This document shows, in pieces, positions 1 to 11,031 of a stretch of 64,000 bases of DNA; position 1 is the first letter of the stretch; every line of letters starts with the position of its first letter. The notes beneath the pieces were generated by a model, which was not told the origin of the DNA, did not search any database, and worked only from the letters and a program-made list of their open reading frames with translations. The DNA is from Tigriopus japonicus (lineage: Eukaryota > Arthropoda > Copepoda > Harpacticoida > Harpacticidae): contig CM021320.1 of assembly GCA_010645155.1 (NCBI GenBank), positions 4,073,701-4,137,700 on the forward strand. Reading direction: 5' to 3'. The position numbers and the translations under genes were made by a program.

Positions 1-778
1 AAGAGAGACATCATCATTTCACCGAGGGGACCAACCGTAAAGTACACTCTAATGTGGAATGAAATGAAGTCGTAAAATTGAAACACTCGGAAAATAAATT
101 CAACTTGCATTCTACTCCGTGACATTTCTTAAAACTGTGACCTTTGACTGTTTGCCTCAAAAAGGGAATCGTTTTCAAATAGGATTATCCTATGTAACCA
201 TATCGCATTTGAAGATTCCCACGATTGCCTTTGACCTTATAATTTTTTAGTTATGAATCTTCAACACACTTCATTGCATCGGTATTGTTTGGCATGAAAA
301 AACTTGGCATCATAATTGGGTCAATTGCTCTCACTATTTTTGACATTTGGAACCAAGCGGAACAACAAACTTTCCTTCCATTCACAAGTCCAAATCCTTC
401 AGATTGGGGTTCGAAATATCAAGTGTACCGTATCTGTCTTCTGATACTTCTAAATTGTCTGTGAAGTTAAAGATACAACTCATATCGAACTTTGACACGA
501 CTAGCACTCTTTGGCGTGAGTACGAACCGAACAAACCGAAGGCCATGTATCTTTAGGATTGATAAATTGGTCAAACAAATGATGAAGAAAAACCATTCAT
601 CAAAGGATCATTCCTTTCTGACACGCTCGTAAATCAAACTGACTTGCTTTCACCACTCCATTTCGAGTCCCTCAGAGAGTCACACACATCCTGACAGTTA
701 AGACCCATCCAACTTTCGTTTCCTCACTAGCATTGACACGCCCTAACTTCCTATTAGCCACAACATCCCACCATTAAG
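1..778. other. Non-coding flank, no supported gene
   Basis: AT-rich sequence with no convincing open frame. The one short open frame (347-556) has no recognisable motif and sits in sequence of ordinary composition. The last 150 bases before 779 probably include the promoter and 5' UTR of the small secreted-protein candidate, but I could not pick out a TATA box or initiator with confidence. Confidence 0.5.
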
Positions 779-1158
779 ATGATGTCTAATGGTTTCTTCG
801 GATTATTTGTCATGGTTTTGACTATTTTGACTCCGATCATCCATCAGGGTGAAAGCAGATACCGATATCTCTTGGTCAAACTGGAAGAGGAACCGGTGAC
901 ACTGACAAGAGGTGGTTCCGGGGCCAATGGGCTAGGACCCGACCCGAAAATCCTTGCCAATCGTTGGTTGGCTGGCAATCGAGCTCCACCACAACCATTC
1001 TCAACCTACGGGGCTGATTTGGGGGATCAGCCTCAGTATAATATGCAAGTAAGATTAGAGGGACTGCTGATTGCACTGACCTTTTCCAATCAGAGCTGGT
1101 GGGATGTTCGCATCCAAGTGGTTCCTTAACATCTTGACTCTTCTTTCAGTATTGGTAG
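779..1158 (+). CDS. Candidate small secreted protein, two exons
   Basis: I do not recognise the family. The first exon (779-1048) begins with two Met codons and a classic signal peptide: a short polar start, then a hydrophobic run (GFFGLFVMVLTILTPII) and a polar HQGES. A mature region follows with no cysteines, including KLEEEPVTL and PPQPFSTYG. It ends at CAA|GTAAGA. A 101-nt intron follows, with a branch-like CTTAAC and a TTCTTTCAG acceptor at 1148-1149. Splicing adds Tyr-Trp and then a TAG stop (1156-1158), giving 92 residues. Without splicing, the frame runs to a stop at 1127-1129 (116 residues). A second open frame over 1150-1394 looks coding but is out of phase with the 1048 donor. It would be in phase with an earlier donor at 849|850. 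Which form is used is unresolved. It could be a neuropeptide or cuticle-type secreted product; nothing seen decides this. Confidence 0.5.
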
Positions 1159-3178
1159 AAACATTCAAATGGACCGACTTTGATCCTTCCCTTGACATTG
1201 GCAAGCCTTGTCCCATAAAGGATAGACCCTCTCTTCCATTGGCTTCACTCACTTATAATCCTGATTCCGGGAAATTGCCAGAATCGGCAAGTCATTCCAA
1301 AACGCAGGCCATCGTGGCCAGCATTAGTGAAGTAACGACCAATTTACTTTCATGGACTCTCGGCGTAATTTTACCGTGTAATGCAATTGCAATATAAAAT
1401 ACAATACTTCTGGCTAGTTCATGAAATATTCTTTGCTATGATCTGAGGAAAACCGGATGAGAGCAGCTCTAATTCACAAATACAAATGAGGATAGCAATA
1501 TGGTTAGTTAATTTTGGATTAAAATCAATTCATCGAAAATAATCACAAACCGAATTTGTGGTTTTTACTCTTTAAAGAGGAAAGATTAAGAGAAAAAAAT
1601 GTTAAAAAAGACCTATGAGAAAAAAATTGAATGTTGTTCGGGAGCAGTTTAAAAAAAATGTTCACCGTGGTTTTAATGTGGTTAGGGGAGTTATGTTTTT
1701 TCAGTTTTATTAAAAAATTGATAATAACAATGGAAACATCCAAAAGTTGCTTTAAAGAAGCTATAAAATTTTGAAAATATTTTCTGATTTTGTTTTTTCA
1801 ATGTGTGACATGTTTGGTCGAAAACCTTTTGATCGTGTTTTTTATGGTAGAAATATGTCAATTGATTTTTGTTTTGTCCACCCAAGCATCAGTAATATGA
1901 CGTAGCGTTGAAAACGGAAGAAGATGAGAATAATTAACGGAAAGCAGAAAAAGAAATCAAATCATTTTAACTCTGTCAAAAAAGGCAATGTGCTTTCCAA
2001 TAAAAAGTCTTCTACGTGTATGTCAAGTCACATTGGTCATTCAGGCCCCACCAATACTTACACCGCGTACACCGTGTGTTTAATGGTATGACATTCCAGG
2101 AACATCATCACTTCTTGAGCAAAAAATGTTTTAAAGCCGAAATTGTCGTTTATAGGTTAGGTCGGTCTGGAATCTCAAAATGAGACCTCAAGAATTGGAC
2201 GTATTTACAGTATATCATTTTCAATGTTAAAGTTCTTGAATGTGCGAAAAAGATCGAAAAAAAGTAAAGTCGTCACAAAAACTTTTTAATCCCTTTTTTA
2301 CTTTCGTCAACAGAACATTTTGTCAAGCGTTCTTTCAATCCATCTTTCGCGCTTTCAAGAGAGAAGCCGATTGAATGAAAAGTGCTTTGATCATAAATTG
2401 GAACATATGAATATGTTAACCGACGCTGCCACTTTCATATAAGACCCAACCTAACTTTGCGTTCGTTATCGCCCGAGAAATAAGTCCGTATTGAATAAAA
2501 AAAAGGACATTCTAGCTAGCTTCCGAGTTGCCTCTCGTTCCACTTTCAAAAAATCGATTTGGTCACTCTTTCGAGGTCAGTTCAAGCGCTCTAAACCGGT
2601 TCTCGTTGATCTAGTTGGCTCGAAGAACCGGTCAGAACCAAGTCCAACGAGAGCGGGAAACTATTTTTGGCATCAAAATTTGGCTTGAGGAGCGTTCCCC
2701 ACTGTGGCTTCTTAATGCCAGTTTGTGGACCTAGATCCACCAATGTTCACAATTTTGACATGCTAAAACATGATAAAAAGCATCAAAAAGACAGGTCATT
2801 TTTACAACGTGGAAATAGAGAATAGTTAGAACCCGGAATAGGCCCCATGACTCCATTACAATTATTTTATAAACCATGTAAAAATATATATCCAATGAGA
2901 AAAATTCTCGCAATAAACATTACTTATGTCACTTGTGGGCTCACCACGCGAAGTCACTTAGCATAACAATAACTCTTGATATAAGATGTTTAGCCCAGTT
3001 TTGATTGTACTTGCCTAAAATAGCTACAAATAAAGCGGTGAAATAAAAATGAGACACCTAGATTTCAAAATGTTGGCCTAATAGAAACTATGGATTGGCA
3101 TCCCTGATATTTTCTTTAGTGAACCGTGAATCAAATTAGTCGTGTCCTTTGAGTGATTAGTGCCCGTTTTCCGGTGTC
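1159..3178. other. AT-rich spacer, no supported gene
   Basis: Long A/T runs and no open frame with coding character. Near 1,388-1,400 there is an AT-rich stretch (AATATAAAATACA) that could serve as a weak polyadenylation region for the upstream small gene. The rest, including 2,491-2,688, shows no recognisable motif. The sequence just before 3,179 is presumably 5' UTR or promoter of the next exon. Confidence 0.45.
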
Positions 3179-3451
3179 ATGGCGTACGTTTCCTCGACCT
3201 CTTTATCTCGGCGTCGTCGTCCGCCGTGTACACGGCCACGATTCGGCTCCCTGACGTCCTCACGAGGCTCAGTGTCCTCGGGTTCAGCGCCGTCGTCGCC
3301 TTGTTCCACGAGTTCGTCTTGTTTTGAAGCGGATCTTTGGCCGCATTTGGCTCAAGAGATATTGGAAATCCGGGAACGATTGACGTGGCGTCGAGAGCTC
3401 TTAAAAGCGTCCATTGACGGCGATTGGGACGGAATTAACCGGGATATTTGG
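3179..3451 (+). CDS. Candidate first coding exon of Rbfox (or of an unidentified + strand gene)
   Basis: An ATG in good context (gtcATGG), with an in-frame TAG 18 nt upstream, opens 91 codons that end exactly at a codon boundary with donor TGG|GTAATT. The product starts MAYVSSTSLSRRRRPP and continues Ser/Arg/Pro-rich and GC-rich, unlike the surrounding AT-rich DNA. It then passes into a likely helical segment (LAQEILEIRERLTWRRELL). I do not recognise this peptide from known Rbfox N-termini, which are alternative and poorly conserved. The evidence for joining it to Rbfox is phase compatibility (phase 0 out, phase 0 into 18,299), the same strand, and a recursive-splice-like site in the intervening intron. 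It could instead begin another gene. Joined to the other exons, it gives 679 codons plus stop. Confidence 0.4.
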
Positions 3452-4740
3452 GTAATTATATAGAGATATCTGGTTTTTTAAGCTCAATTTAATGTATGAT
3501 TTGGCATCTGCATGTCTTTCATTAAATTTCATTGAGTCAAATATCATGATTCTAGGTGGAGCAAATGTATACAAGGTTAGGCAGAATTAGTGAAACATGC
3601 GATTTAAGATCATGATAAAAACCCGTGGCGTGAGCCACAATTATTAATGGTAGGTTGGAGAATTATCAATAATAGGAAATATAAAAATTATAATATGTTG
3701 TATGTGGAACGAACAACTTCTTAAAACACTGTTTTCCTTTTGACATTTTTGATATTGAGTTATTTCACAACATTCAACTTTTGCTAATTTTGCCTACCCC
3801 TGTTTGTTGGAGGTTAACCTTTTGGAGTTCGGAAAATGTATATTTTGAAGATGGGAACGTTTTCCCCCATTTTACCATTAATTTCAAAGAATAGTTTCAA
3901 TTTTAACCTATGCCTAGCCTTAAGCCCCTAATATTCGTCGGCGTAATTCTTTGGGATTGTCTAAGAGCAAAGATTTAAGGCGTGGGAGGTAAGTAGAATC
4001 CTTCGCAGGGATGTATTTGAAGTTAATTTCCGATGATATATTGGTTTTCCATTTTGTCTGTTAACATATTAATTCTTTTTCAAATTTTGGGAGTTCTTTC
4101 AAGGGATGTAGTGTCCTTGGTGTCCTTTAAAAGTTCACAACAATTCAGCCTTCGAGACATATAAGGAAACATTTTAACGACTTTTATTGATGTAAGGACG
4201 CATTCTGACGCTTGCTAAAATAGGTCCTTCAAAATCGTGGAAGTAGTCCCGCTATTTGCTTTTTTATCCTCCAATTGGTGACGGATTCGAGATGCTAAGC
4301 CATGTGAGGTGGTAACTTCGCTCCCGTGGCTCCAAGTGGTTAGGGTTCCCAAGTGACTCTTAAGTTTTGGTGCCAAGAAAAGGTTTTTGACTCTATGAAG
4401 CTCCTACAAAGACACCCATTCAGGCCTAGTAAGGTTGCCAGTTTGGTGCTTGTGAGTTGGTTTGGATTGACTTCTCCTGATTCACAATCAGCTTTCTGAG
4501 CAAGTACACAACGTGACAAGAGCATTGGAAACGATATGCTTAAGATGAGATGCCAGAGTATTCGAAACTCGTCCAAAGACAGCAGAAATCAGTTCGACAA
4601 TCAAAGAAAATATGAAGTGATTATGATTCGGTTTCACCATTTGGATAATGCCGTTCATCAAACGCCTTTTCTCACTTATCTTTAAGTAGAATATGACAAA
4701 TTGTTGTTTTTATGTTGATTGGGCGTGACATTTTACAAAA

Positions 4741-4762
4741 ATATTTTTTTTTTCAGGTAAGA
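4741..4762 (+). promoter_or_regulatory. Recursive splice site (ratchet point) 1
   Basis: A T-rich tract runs directly into TTTCAG|GTAAGA, so a 3' splice site and a 5' splice site meet at 4756|4757 with no exon between. This matches the ratchet-point pattern known from long Drosophila introns. It lies 1.3 kb into the 14.8-kb intron. A GTAAGA donor at 4850, 93 nt further on, could define a transient recursive exon. Confidence 0.6.
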
Positions 4763-5845
4763 TTGAGCTTTTTCAATATTATTGAAAAGTGTGCAAGGCT
4801 TTCCAAAGAAATGTGCATTTCCAGTGCTATATTACCAGATTCTGCTAAAGTAAGAGACAAGCCTTACATCTATAGTTATTTTCATCAACTACGAAAGCGA
4901 AAATATTGACAAGACCCGGCATTTGAAGTTGATTATTGATTGCGTGGAGTAGAAACCCAAAACGTCTGACCTAAAATGTTCGTCTTATTTCTTGTAGTGT
5001 GGGATGCCTGAACACGCTCAAAAAGAACACTTCCTTTGTCAAACTTATCAAATTCCTGTTGGGCGAAGTATTATGTTTGGGGTAGCAAATAATCTGTGAT
5101 TAACTACCTTTTCAAAGTTCCAAAAGTGCACCATGACATTTTCAACCACAATTTTATTAAGTCTTAAGTACATGGACTTACTTTGATTAAACCGATCTCC
5201 AAAATAGCATAAATTTAGGTATGAGGTAGGGTTCTAGTTTGAGGGTGGAAGTTGATCATATTATTGGCTAAAGCTAAAATCTTTCAAAGTATTTTCTTCT
5301 GAAGGATAATTACATCCTCACATTTTGAATTGTTATATTTTTTTCCGGTTTTTTTGTAGTCGGGTTTGCAATTCTTCAAATAAAATTGAAACAGACTTGT
5401 AGTGCAAGAAAGTTATCCAATAACTCTTTAATCAAATACTCAAATCAGCTCAACCTAGATAAAATCATAATGAAATATAAATAGTTTTGAAAAAGTCATT
5501 GGTCCAATATTAAACTGCATAATTGTAGTTGCCTTTTCTAAATCCTGTATAAGGTATGACAACGTTTAAGAGATAAAAGAAATTGACCACATAGTTGTAG
5601 CTCCTTCGTTTTAGTCATTCTGATAACATTCAGGAACAATTCAGAACATACCAAATGTTTCGAAATTTGGTAATCGAAAAAAATACATTATTAGTTCAAA
5701 GCAAACAAAGCAAATTGCATGCATGCGTGCATTTCTTGATTTAATGCGTACTGTTCATAAAGTTTCTATATTTTGGAATCGGAGAGCTCTGCGTTTTTGG
5801 GTGTCATTATCCAGTTTTCTTCAGACCCTGCAATGGCGCCGTTTC

Positions 5846-6611
5846 CATTCTAGATCCAATTAAGATCTGGCAAACTTTCTTGTTACAAATTGGAAGCAAT
5901 CTTATTATACGGTATTGCAATGAATTGACGGCAGCCTTCCAAATTTTAGGCCATTACAATGTGATAAGGGCACCTTTTTCTCGAAAGCAATCTTTTTGGG
6001 TCATTTTGCATTTAACATATTTTTGTTGTCTAATTTACTGTTCTTGTTTTTCTTGTAGAATGTAAGAAGTCTTTTTCCTATTTCTTCCAAGACTTTACTA
6101 GTTTATTTTGACTTGATGTTGTGAATCTATGATCTGCAAACGTAAAGAACAGGGCCACCAGATGGTTGTAAATTATATTTTACAATGTAATTACCAAAAT
6201 CTGCGATTTTTGTCAAAAATATGGGGACATAAATGAGGAATAATTTAAAATTCATTGAAAATGATTTGAAAAATGTTTGTTTTTACGTTAAAGTCAAGAT
6301 AGAGAAGCAAGAATAGAGTGTTTTACTTTTGTTACTAAGTATAATAAGTTTATCATCAGTACCGCTGAAGAGCTGTAAATGACATTTTACAATGTAATGG
6401 ACGAGTGTAATCGAAGGCATTTTTTTCTTTTCTTACGTTGGAGCCACCATCCCAACTTTAATCCGCCTGTCTTAGCTTGGAGGAAGTGAGAGTGCTTCAG
6501 TTAAAACGTGAAAAATCACGCTTGTGGTAGCTCTATTGCCTAAACAAGTACAGATGTGACTAGGGCCTAGACTAGAGACATAAGTAAGTCATTCTAGATC
6601 CAATTAAGATC
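5846..6611 (+). repeat. 22-nt direct repeat pair
   Basis: The 22 bases at 5846-5867 (cattctagatcc... aagatc) recur exactly at 6590-6611. The second copy adjoins the left end of the outer foldback element, so the repeat may be a terminal or target remnant of a transposable-element family. Nothing in it is coding. Related direct repeats of an attttacaatgtaat-like block lie between them at about 6167-6192 and 6374-6399. Confidence 0.5.
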
Positions 6612-7942
6612 AACATTCAAAAATCATTCAATCATTCAAAAATTGGCTGACAAAATGCTGAGCATTTAATGATCAAAATGTTAGTGATGTGTTTCGAACC
6701 GGGAGTGCTGCCATTTTTTACTTGGAAGTTTATCATTGTCGATTAGGGCAGGTTGTTTTGAACGTTTTTAAAAAGACCTAAACAGGGACCAATTTGGCAA
6801 CACTCGAACTAGTTCGATTTCGAGTTCCATCAGTAGTTATACTTTTGGATTTCGAGTTGGCAGTGCTGCCATATTTTATGGCGTCTCTAGTTGAGAAGAT
6901 TAGTTGGGGGTCAACTTTTTGACCTTAAAATCCAAAGTGGCAAAACTCGGCCAAAAATCCAACTCGAAACACATCAGTACAAAATGTCAGTGTTCATTTC
7001 CCGTTTCCTCTCCTTTGCTAGCCTCGTCTGCCTCGTCTGCCTTCAATGAAGTGAGCGAGCAGTTTGAAAATTTGGTGCTAAGATATATAGAGCAAGGAAA
7101 GTAAAGGCTTTATATACAAAGAATCGCAAAGGTCTGGAATCGAAGGTCTTCTCTGATTAGAGGGTTCCTCAGGACCCAAGTTCTGATTGGTCAAGCAACA
7201 CCTTGCGGCAGCGTGACTGGATGCGGCATGTCTTGAAAGCTTTTGTCCCAGGAAAATTCCGATTTAATGGCTTTCAATCCAATAGATACATGTTGCAGTT
7301 ACAAATTGGAATGTTACTACATAAAGAAATTTAAACATTCTGTAGCATTTTTTTTCTTTGCCTCACACAAAGTCCAGAAACACAAATTTGGAAATGGCAT
7401 GTAAAGTGCCACCCTTTGTTCAGCAACTGAGATCTCCTGTCTTCTCCTTGCCCTCCCAATCTCATGTGGAGTAGAGATCATCAGGGTGTCCAAAAAAAGA
7501 AAGCGGTTGACTCTTTCCACTTTTTCATACAATCTCATGTCTAAAACTTCATAAATTTGTTGGGGCCTCTCTTTTTTAGTCGCGTAAAACATTCAATATG
7601 TTAATCTTGATTTAGAAGCCACGAATTTGTGATTTTTTGGGCCTGAAAGCTTCCGAGACAAGCTGCATTTAGTCACGTTGGCGCAAGGGGTTGCTTGACC
7701 AATCAGAACTTGGGTCCCGAGGAACCCTCTAATCAGAGAAGACCTTCGATTCCAGACCTTTGCGATTCTTTGTATATAAAGCCTTTAAAGGAAAGAGCCA
7801 CGCAGACTGGCAGATTGGCAAAGCAGGCTGGCCTGTGAGGAAACGCGAAAAGAAGAATATTTTTTGTAATCGTAAAATGCTCCGCATTTTTCAACAAATT
7901 TTGAGAGGAATTGTTTGATGACTTACTTATGCCTCTACTCTA
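6567..7942. mobile_element. Older foldback element interrupted by a younger one
   Basis: Bases 6567-6592 and 7917-7942 are inverted copies (about 23 of 26 matching: atgacttacttatg-ctct..ctag read on the + strand at the right end). Similarity continues inward in weaker form (aaatgctc-gcattttt motifs at about 6650 and 7880). The arrangement looks like a degraded terminal-inverted-repeat element whose interior holds the 7102-7787 element. No transposase is seen, so it would be non-autonomous. Its exact ends are uncertain. Confidence 0.35.
7102..7787. mobile_element. Non-autonomous foldback/MITE with 117-bp inverted repeats and 8-bp TSD
   Basis: Bases 7102-7218 and 7671-7787 are near-perfect inverted repeats of about 117 bp, starting TAAAGGCTTTATATACAAAG, with only a few mismatches visible. 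The element is flanked on both sides by the identical octamer aaggaaag (7094-7101 and 7788-7795), a target-site duplication. An 8-bp duplication fits the hAT or P superfamilies. I cannot assign it further because no transposase is encoded: the internal open frame on the minus strand (7317-7592) has no transposase motif. The high similarity of the arms implies a recent insertion. The structure would form a long hairpin in RNA from either strand. Confidence 0.85.
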
Positions 7943-10312
7943 GTTAAAATTCTGTACTCGTTTTGGGTCAGTTTTAACAGCATTTTAAGTGATGTCCCAA
8001 AAAAGTAAAAAATAATAATATTGTTTTGGCGCTTTTTTTAACATAAATTTGGTGGCCCTGGTATTGTGTCACAGTTTTACTGGCATGAAAAAGGGTATAG
8101 GATGGAAACAAACTGCTCGACTCGGCATATGAAATATTTTGCGTAAACTTTCCTTTTAGAGCCAATGCAGATACAGAGAGTACAAATTCTGCGTTTTTGG
8201 GTTTTGCGTTTTGTCGGGATGAGTGTCCATCTTGGTGAACTTTACGGTTGCTAAATACTTTGCTAGACATTGGCAATTTCTTGACGAAGTTAATTTTGAT
8301 TGAACAGTAAAAAGGAATTCTGTCTGAAGCGATAACAAAGTGTGCTTGGTTAGAAAAAGTATCAAACAAAGCCAGCCTGTGGAATCTTAGAGAAGTTTCA
8401 ATGAATGTCAGATCCATTCCTAGATTTTTGTTTGAATATTAAACATTCTAAGGAAGCTGTTGTAGTCTGAATTTTTGCCTTTGTGTCCAATGTTCCACCT
8501 TTTTGTCATGACCTAGCTTAAAGATTCAAAAGTAACCTATTTGAAAGACACACAACCTATGTGCAGGGTCAACTTTGTCTAAGGACCACCTGAAACTGTC
8601 CATAGGCTTGGGCTTAGTCTCTGCTTCCTGTCATGCTCACCCACAGGAGATGTAGTTCGTATTCTTGTGGAACGATATTCATCTCTCTCTCCCAACCATT
8701 CCATGATTTCGAGAGAGGGAGGCTGCAAGACCTTTTCCCTTGAGGACCCAACATCTTGCATACAAAATGATGATGATGGACGTGGAACGTGTCGTGCTTG
8801 ATCGTTGTTCCCTCTTCACTGAATCACCAATCGTTGGCAATGATATAATGTCATTTGATGATTGATTACGATTGAAGCAACACGGCTTACTTTCTTTTTT
8901 CTCTCTGACTAGAAATATACTCTTATTCCAATCATCAAGAACAAAATCCGATCCCAATAAAACCAAGAAGTGCCCGTAGGCAGAGCGATGAAAATGTTTG
9001 GTTTTGCCAAATTGTTGAAGTTTTGGTGTAGGTGTATTGCTTCCACCGTGAATATTATTGGGTTGTTGAAGTTAGTTAGTGGATGAAAACTGTGAATGTT
9101 GGGCTTTGGTTTCATTATGAAATGAAAGACAGCCAATATTTATAAAAATCAAGATCATACCCCTGAAAAAGATTTTCTAATAGAGCCTAAAATGGCACAG
9201 AAATTGATTACTATATATGGGAAGAAAGCAAAAATTACGTTTATCAAATAACATCAATGGTTTGATCGCTCGAATCAACCCTAACTATCTAGCAAAGTGT
9301 AAAAAGTCAGTCAGTAACATGAGACTTTCCCCCAAGAGCATCAAAATGCATGCATGGGCTTGTGAAATTTGCATGATGTAAAATATTTTATTTTCAAAGT
9401 TGTTTTCAGTAAATTAAAATTCCATGCAACTCCGTGTGATGGGTTTCATACTCCGTGTCCGTGTATGAAATTTCAGCAAGATTGCAAACCAAAAATTCAG
9501 ACAAGGATTTTCAGGGGAATTGACCGAATTAAAGTCATATTACTCTTGCCTTTATTTGTTTGTCCACGCCAAGAGGAAATAGACCAAATACATAGAGGCA
9601 ATAGCTTTAAAATCGAGGCATATCAAGTTGAATGTGCCCAATTGAGAGGGTCTCAAAAAGAAGCTAATGGTTACCTCACAAAGCTCAGGGTTCATGACCC
9701 CAAAAAAATCACCACTGGTGCCACGGATTTAGAAAGCGCTGTGATCTTGATGAAAATTTAACGAGTAACGCTAAAATTGCCCATTGCGAAATTTCATTTG
9801 GTTATTATTTGATGTTGTTAGATCGCTGCGTAAATACTACTTTCGGAATGTAAGTTTTAGAAAAACTTGTTTTTATTTAGAGCTATGCATTTTCACTTCA
9901 GGGGTTACCTATAGTATATTCGAAAAATTATCAATCTCAAGAGCGCAAACTTTAGAGCGACTACTTTTCATGGGCCTCCCTTTGGTACAAATCAACGTTT
10001 AATAGGTAACAGAAATAGATAACTTAACCTGCAGATTGATCTGCCCAAGGCTTTGATCTAGTTTCTTGACCTTTAGCGTCTATTTTGTTGATATAAATGT
10101 GGAAGCAGACCCTCCAGATAAGTCTTCTCTGATCTTGATCAAACAGGCAATCATTCGTTTTCAAGATCTCTTTCCATTGGTTTGTATTTACTCTGCCAAC
10201 TTCCAAGTAGTAGGACATATAAGTATGCGTGCGTAGTTTTGGAGGATCTCCCTAGGTACCCAATCCTATGGACACTACCAATTCCGAACTCTGATCCATT
10301 CCATGCCATTCA

Positions 10313-10687
10313 TCTAGCGCTGGCTTTCTCGAGAATGCCCGCGCTCGCCGTTTTCTGCTTGCTATCCTTCCCATCCTTGCATCCTTGTTCTGTCAAAGAA
10401 CCAACCATGGACCGTCTCGATTTCGTGTGAAGGGGAATTTGCTGTTGTTGTTCCTTTTGCACATTGTAGATCACAAGCTGATGTTCAAATGCATTCAGGG
10501 CACTACCAATGTTCTTCCCGTTTTCAACAATTTCTTCCTCAGCTGCCGTTTCCCCCAGTCTCCCGGTCTCAATGATCTCGCGTTGAATTTCGCCAGCCGG
10601 CTTTGTGGTCCACTTTAGCCCGTACCAGTTCTTTCTGTCCCGGTTGTAATGAGTGCCCGGAATCTCAGACGAGCGCGGATGACATTT
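10313..10687 (-). pseudogene. Antisense coding-like open frame in a GC-richer patch
   Basis: The minus strand is open for 125 codons, from just after a stop at 10688-10690 to a TGA at 10310-10312. The composition is strongly protein-like: it includes NRDRKNWYGLKW, EIQREIIETGRLGETAAEEE and VQKEQQQQ. There is no early ATG, so it would be an internal exon or a decayed fragment. Just upstream in a different frame (10615-10839) is another protein-like stretch with YSIMIRASRAGQGP, loosely reminiscent of fibronectin-III-type repeats. Further up is a 54-codon ATG frame (10867-11031). No clean splice chain joins the three. I call it a broken or nested minus-strand gene of unknown identity. Confidence 0.3.
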
Positions 10688-10866
10688 TCATGCATGTTGT
10701 AGACAGTGGGTGAAGAAGAGTAGATATTTGGAGCTTTCTCTACCACAACGATTGGTTCTACGGCATGGGGAAAACATGGACCCTGTCCTGCCCGACTCGC
10801 CCGAATCATAATTGAGTAAACCTGGGCAGCTTTGTTCAACGAACTTCGTGTCTTTGGTGGTAGTGC

Positions 10867-11031
10867 TCACGTCAGAAGCAAAAAGGTACCCCGGGAACGT
10901 CCGAAGGGAGGGTTGGCTGGCTTAAGAGCCAAGCGCCGACCGAAGTGGGGACAACTCACAGGCCTCGACAGCTCTCCCACTTCTTTCTGAGTGAAGGGGA
11001 GCGACTCTGGGCTGCTTCGACTTTTCCTCAT
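10867..11031 (-). CDS. Short antisense open frame, possible exon
   Basis: An ATG-initiated frame of 54 codons begins MRKSRSSPESLPFTQKE and is Arg/Pro/Ser-rich. It ends at a TGA that overlaps a possible GTGAGC donor read on the minus strand (10865-10870). Higher GC than its surroundings and its position beside the 10.3-10.8 kb antisense frames suggest it may belong to the same nested or decayed gene. I do not recognise it. A chance open frame is quite possible. Confidence 0.2.
   Translation of the reverse strand: MRKSRSSPESLPFTQKEVGELSRPVSCPHFGRRLALKPANPPFGRSRGTFLLLT

Noticed and set aside
4321..4372. tRNA-like words (ggctccaagtggttagggttc)
   Set aside because: No cloverleaf could be formed. 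No tRNA gene is supported anywhere in the window.
4340..4576. Minus-strand frame with signal-peptide-like start
   Set aside because: Short and isolated. The hydrophobic start alone is not enough, and no exon partner was seen.
7974..8417. 147-codon minus-strand open frame next to the foldback elements
   Set aside because: No transposase or other motif. Its composition follows the AT-rich background.
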